From Brevundimonas sp. UBA7635 (lineage in GTDB: Bacteria; Pseudomonadota; Alphaproteobacteria; Caulobacterales; Caulobacteraceae), in assembly GCA_002483865.1 (NCBI GenBank), contig DLIT01000093.1:3212-9417 (forward strand): a stretch of 6,206 nt of DNA, given 5' to 3'. The position numbers were made by a program, and so were the translations under genes. The stretch's first letter is position 1. Every line of letters starts with the position of its first letter. Of the stretch, positions 5,391-6,206 are shown in pieces. The notes under the pieces are model-generated. The model was not told the origin of the DNA. It made no database searches and worked only from the letters and a program-made list of their open reading frames with translations.

Positions 5391-6206
5391 ATGGCCGAGA
5401 TCACTGCCGCCCTTGTGAAGGAACTTCGCGAGCGTTCGGGCGTCGGCATGATGGACTGCAAGAAGGCGCTGGTTGAAAACAACGGCGACATTGAAGCAGC
5501 GATCGACTGGCTGCGCGCCAAAGGCCTGTCCAAGGCCGCCAAGAAGGCTGACCGCGTCGCCGCTGAAGGCGTCGTCGCTGTCGCTACCGAGGAAAACGGT
5601 GCTGGCGAAACTGCTTCGGCCATCGAATTCAACGCTGAAACCGACTTCGTCGCCCGCAATGACCTGTTCCAGGCCGCTGCCAAGCAGTTCGCTGTCCTGG
5701 GCCTGAAGAACGACGGCGTCGAAGCTATCTCGACGGCCACGCTGGAAAACGGCCGCACCGTTGCTGACGAAGTGACCCAGCTGATCGCCACCATCGGTGA
5801 GAATATGGCTCTGCGTCGTTCGGCCCGCCTGTCGGTAGCCGAAGGTGCCGTGGCGTCCTACGTCCATAACGCTGTGTCGCCGGGCGTCGGCCGCATCGGC
5901 GTTCTGGTCGCCATCGAGGGCGCTGGTGACAAGGCGGCTGTCCGTGAACTGGGCCGCAAGATCGCCATGCACGTTGCCGCGACCGCTCCGCTGGCGCTGG
6001 ACACCTCGGACCTCGACCCGGCTGCCATCGAGAAGGAACGCGCTGTCCTGATCGAAAAGGCCAAGGAAGAAGGCCGTCCGGACAACATGATCGAAAAGAT
6101 CGTCGAAGGTCAGATCAACAAGTTCCAGAAGGAAGTCGTGCTGTCCAAGCAGCCGTTCGTGATGGACCCGGACGTGACCGTCGAGCAACTGGTCGCCAAC
6201 ACCGGC
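5391..6206 (+). CDS. tsf: Translation elongation factor Ts (3' end outside window)
   Basis: The frame is open for 272 codons up to the window edge with no stop, so the C-terminus is missing. Alphaproteobacterial EF-Ts is usually slightly over 300 aa, so a few dozen residues lie beyond. EF-Ts is the nucleotide-exchange factor that recycles EF-Tu-GDP to EF-Tu-GTP in the cytoplasm. The N-terminal UBA-like domain shows [19 protein letters not shown] with [13 protein letters not shown], and the core motif TDFVARND is at residues 84-91, the region that inserts into EF-Tu near its magnesium site. The gene follows rpsB by 104 bp, the classic rpsB-tsf order, and shares that gene's high use of GCT for alanine, consistent with high expression. 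Confidence 0.97.
   Translation, partial: MAEITAALVKELRERSGVGMMDCKKALVENNGDIEAAIDWLRAKGLSKAAKKADRVAAEGVVAVATEENGAGETASAIEFNAETDFVARNDLFQAAAKQFAVLGLKNDGVEAISTATLENGRTVADEVTQLIATIGENMALRRSARLSVAEGAVASYVHNAVSPGVGRIGVLVAIEGAGDKAAVRELGRKIAMHVAATAPLALDTSDLDPAAIEKERAVLIEKAKEEGRPDNMIEKIVEGQINKFQKEVVLSKQPFVMDPDVTVEQLVANTG

Noticed and set aside
5343..6188. 281-codon - strand frame opposite tsf
   Set aside because: Antisense shadow of EF-Ts, with the sense frame giving a clear family match.
1..6206. CRISPR array, tRNA, rRNA, insertion sequence or phage genes
   Set aside because: No spaced repeat array, tRNA-like cloverleaf, transposase or integrase features seen; the window is conserved chromosomal core.

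Overview
The window looks like chromosomal core DNA of a Caulobacter-type alphaproteobacterium (order Caulobacterales). The reasons are: high GC with strong GC3 bias (judged by eye); an alphaproteobacterial-type DnaE1; the end of an ABC ATPase (probably LolD) directly upstream of dnaE; rpsB-tsf downstream; and, in the gap before dnaE, a 29-codon gene that matches in size, position and control the SOS-induced division inhibitor SidA known from Caulobacter crescentus. Genus cannot be fixed from this sequence alone.

Layout, all genes on the + strand: (1) 1-78, the last 25 codons of an ABC-transporter ATPase, probably lolD. (2) 79-234, a regulatory region with a sigma-70-like promoter whose spacer and -10 are covered by a tandem pair of LexA-like boxes. 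(3) 235-324, a 29-aa single-pass membrane microprotein, SidA-like. (4) 413-3868, dnaE, replicative DNA polymerase III alpha subunit (1151 aa, GTG start). (5) 3882-4232, a small zinc-binding GFA/CENP-V-fold protein, 13 nt after dnaE. (6) 4233-4446, promoter and leader of rpsB. (7) 4447-5286, rpsB (ribosomal protein S2). (8) 5287-5390, an intergenic region with two hairpins. (9) 5391 to the window end, tsf (EF-Ts), cut off by the window edge.

How the parts work together: the front half joins replication to a DNA-damage checkpoint. A damage-inducible promoter drives a tiny membrane protein expected to hold back septation, and no intrinsic terminator is visible between it and dnaE, so SOS transcription may also reach the replicative polymerase. 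The back half is the conserved rpsB-tsf translation operon with its own leader and an attenuator-like intergenic region.

The most interesting item is the 29-codon gene at 235-324 with its twin operator. It is short enough to be missed by normal gene calling. It is probably a homologue of a described system rather than a wholly new one, but its twin-box operator and linkage to dnaE deserve checking.
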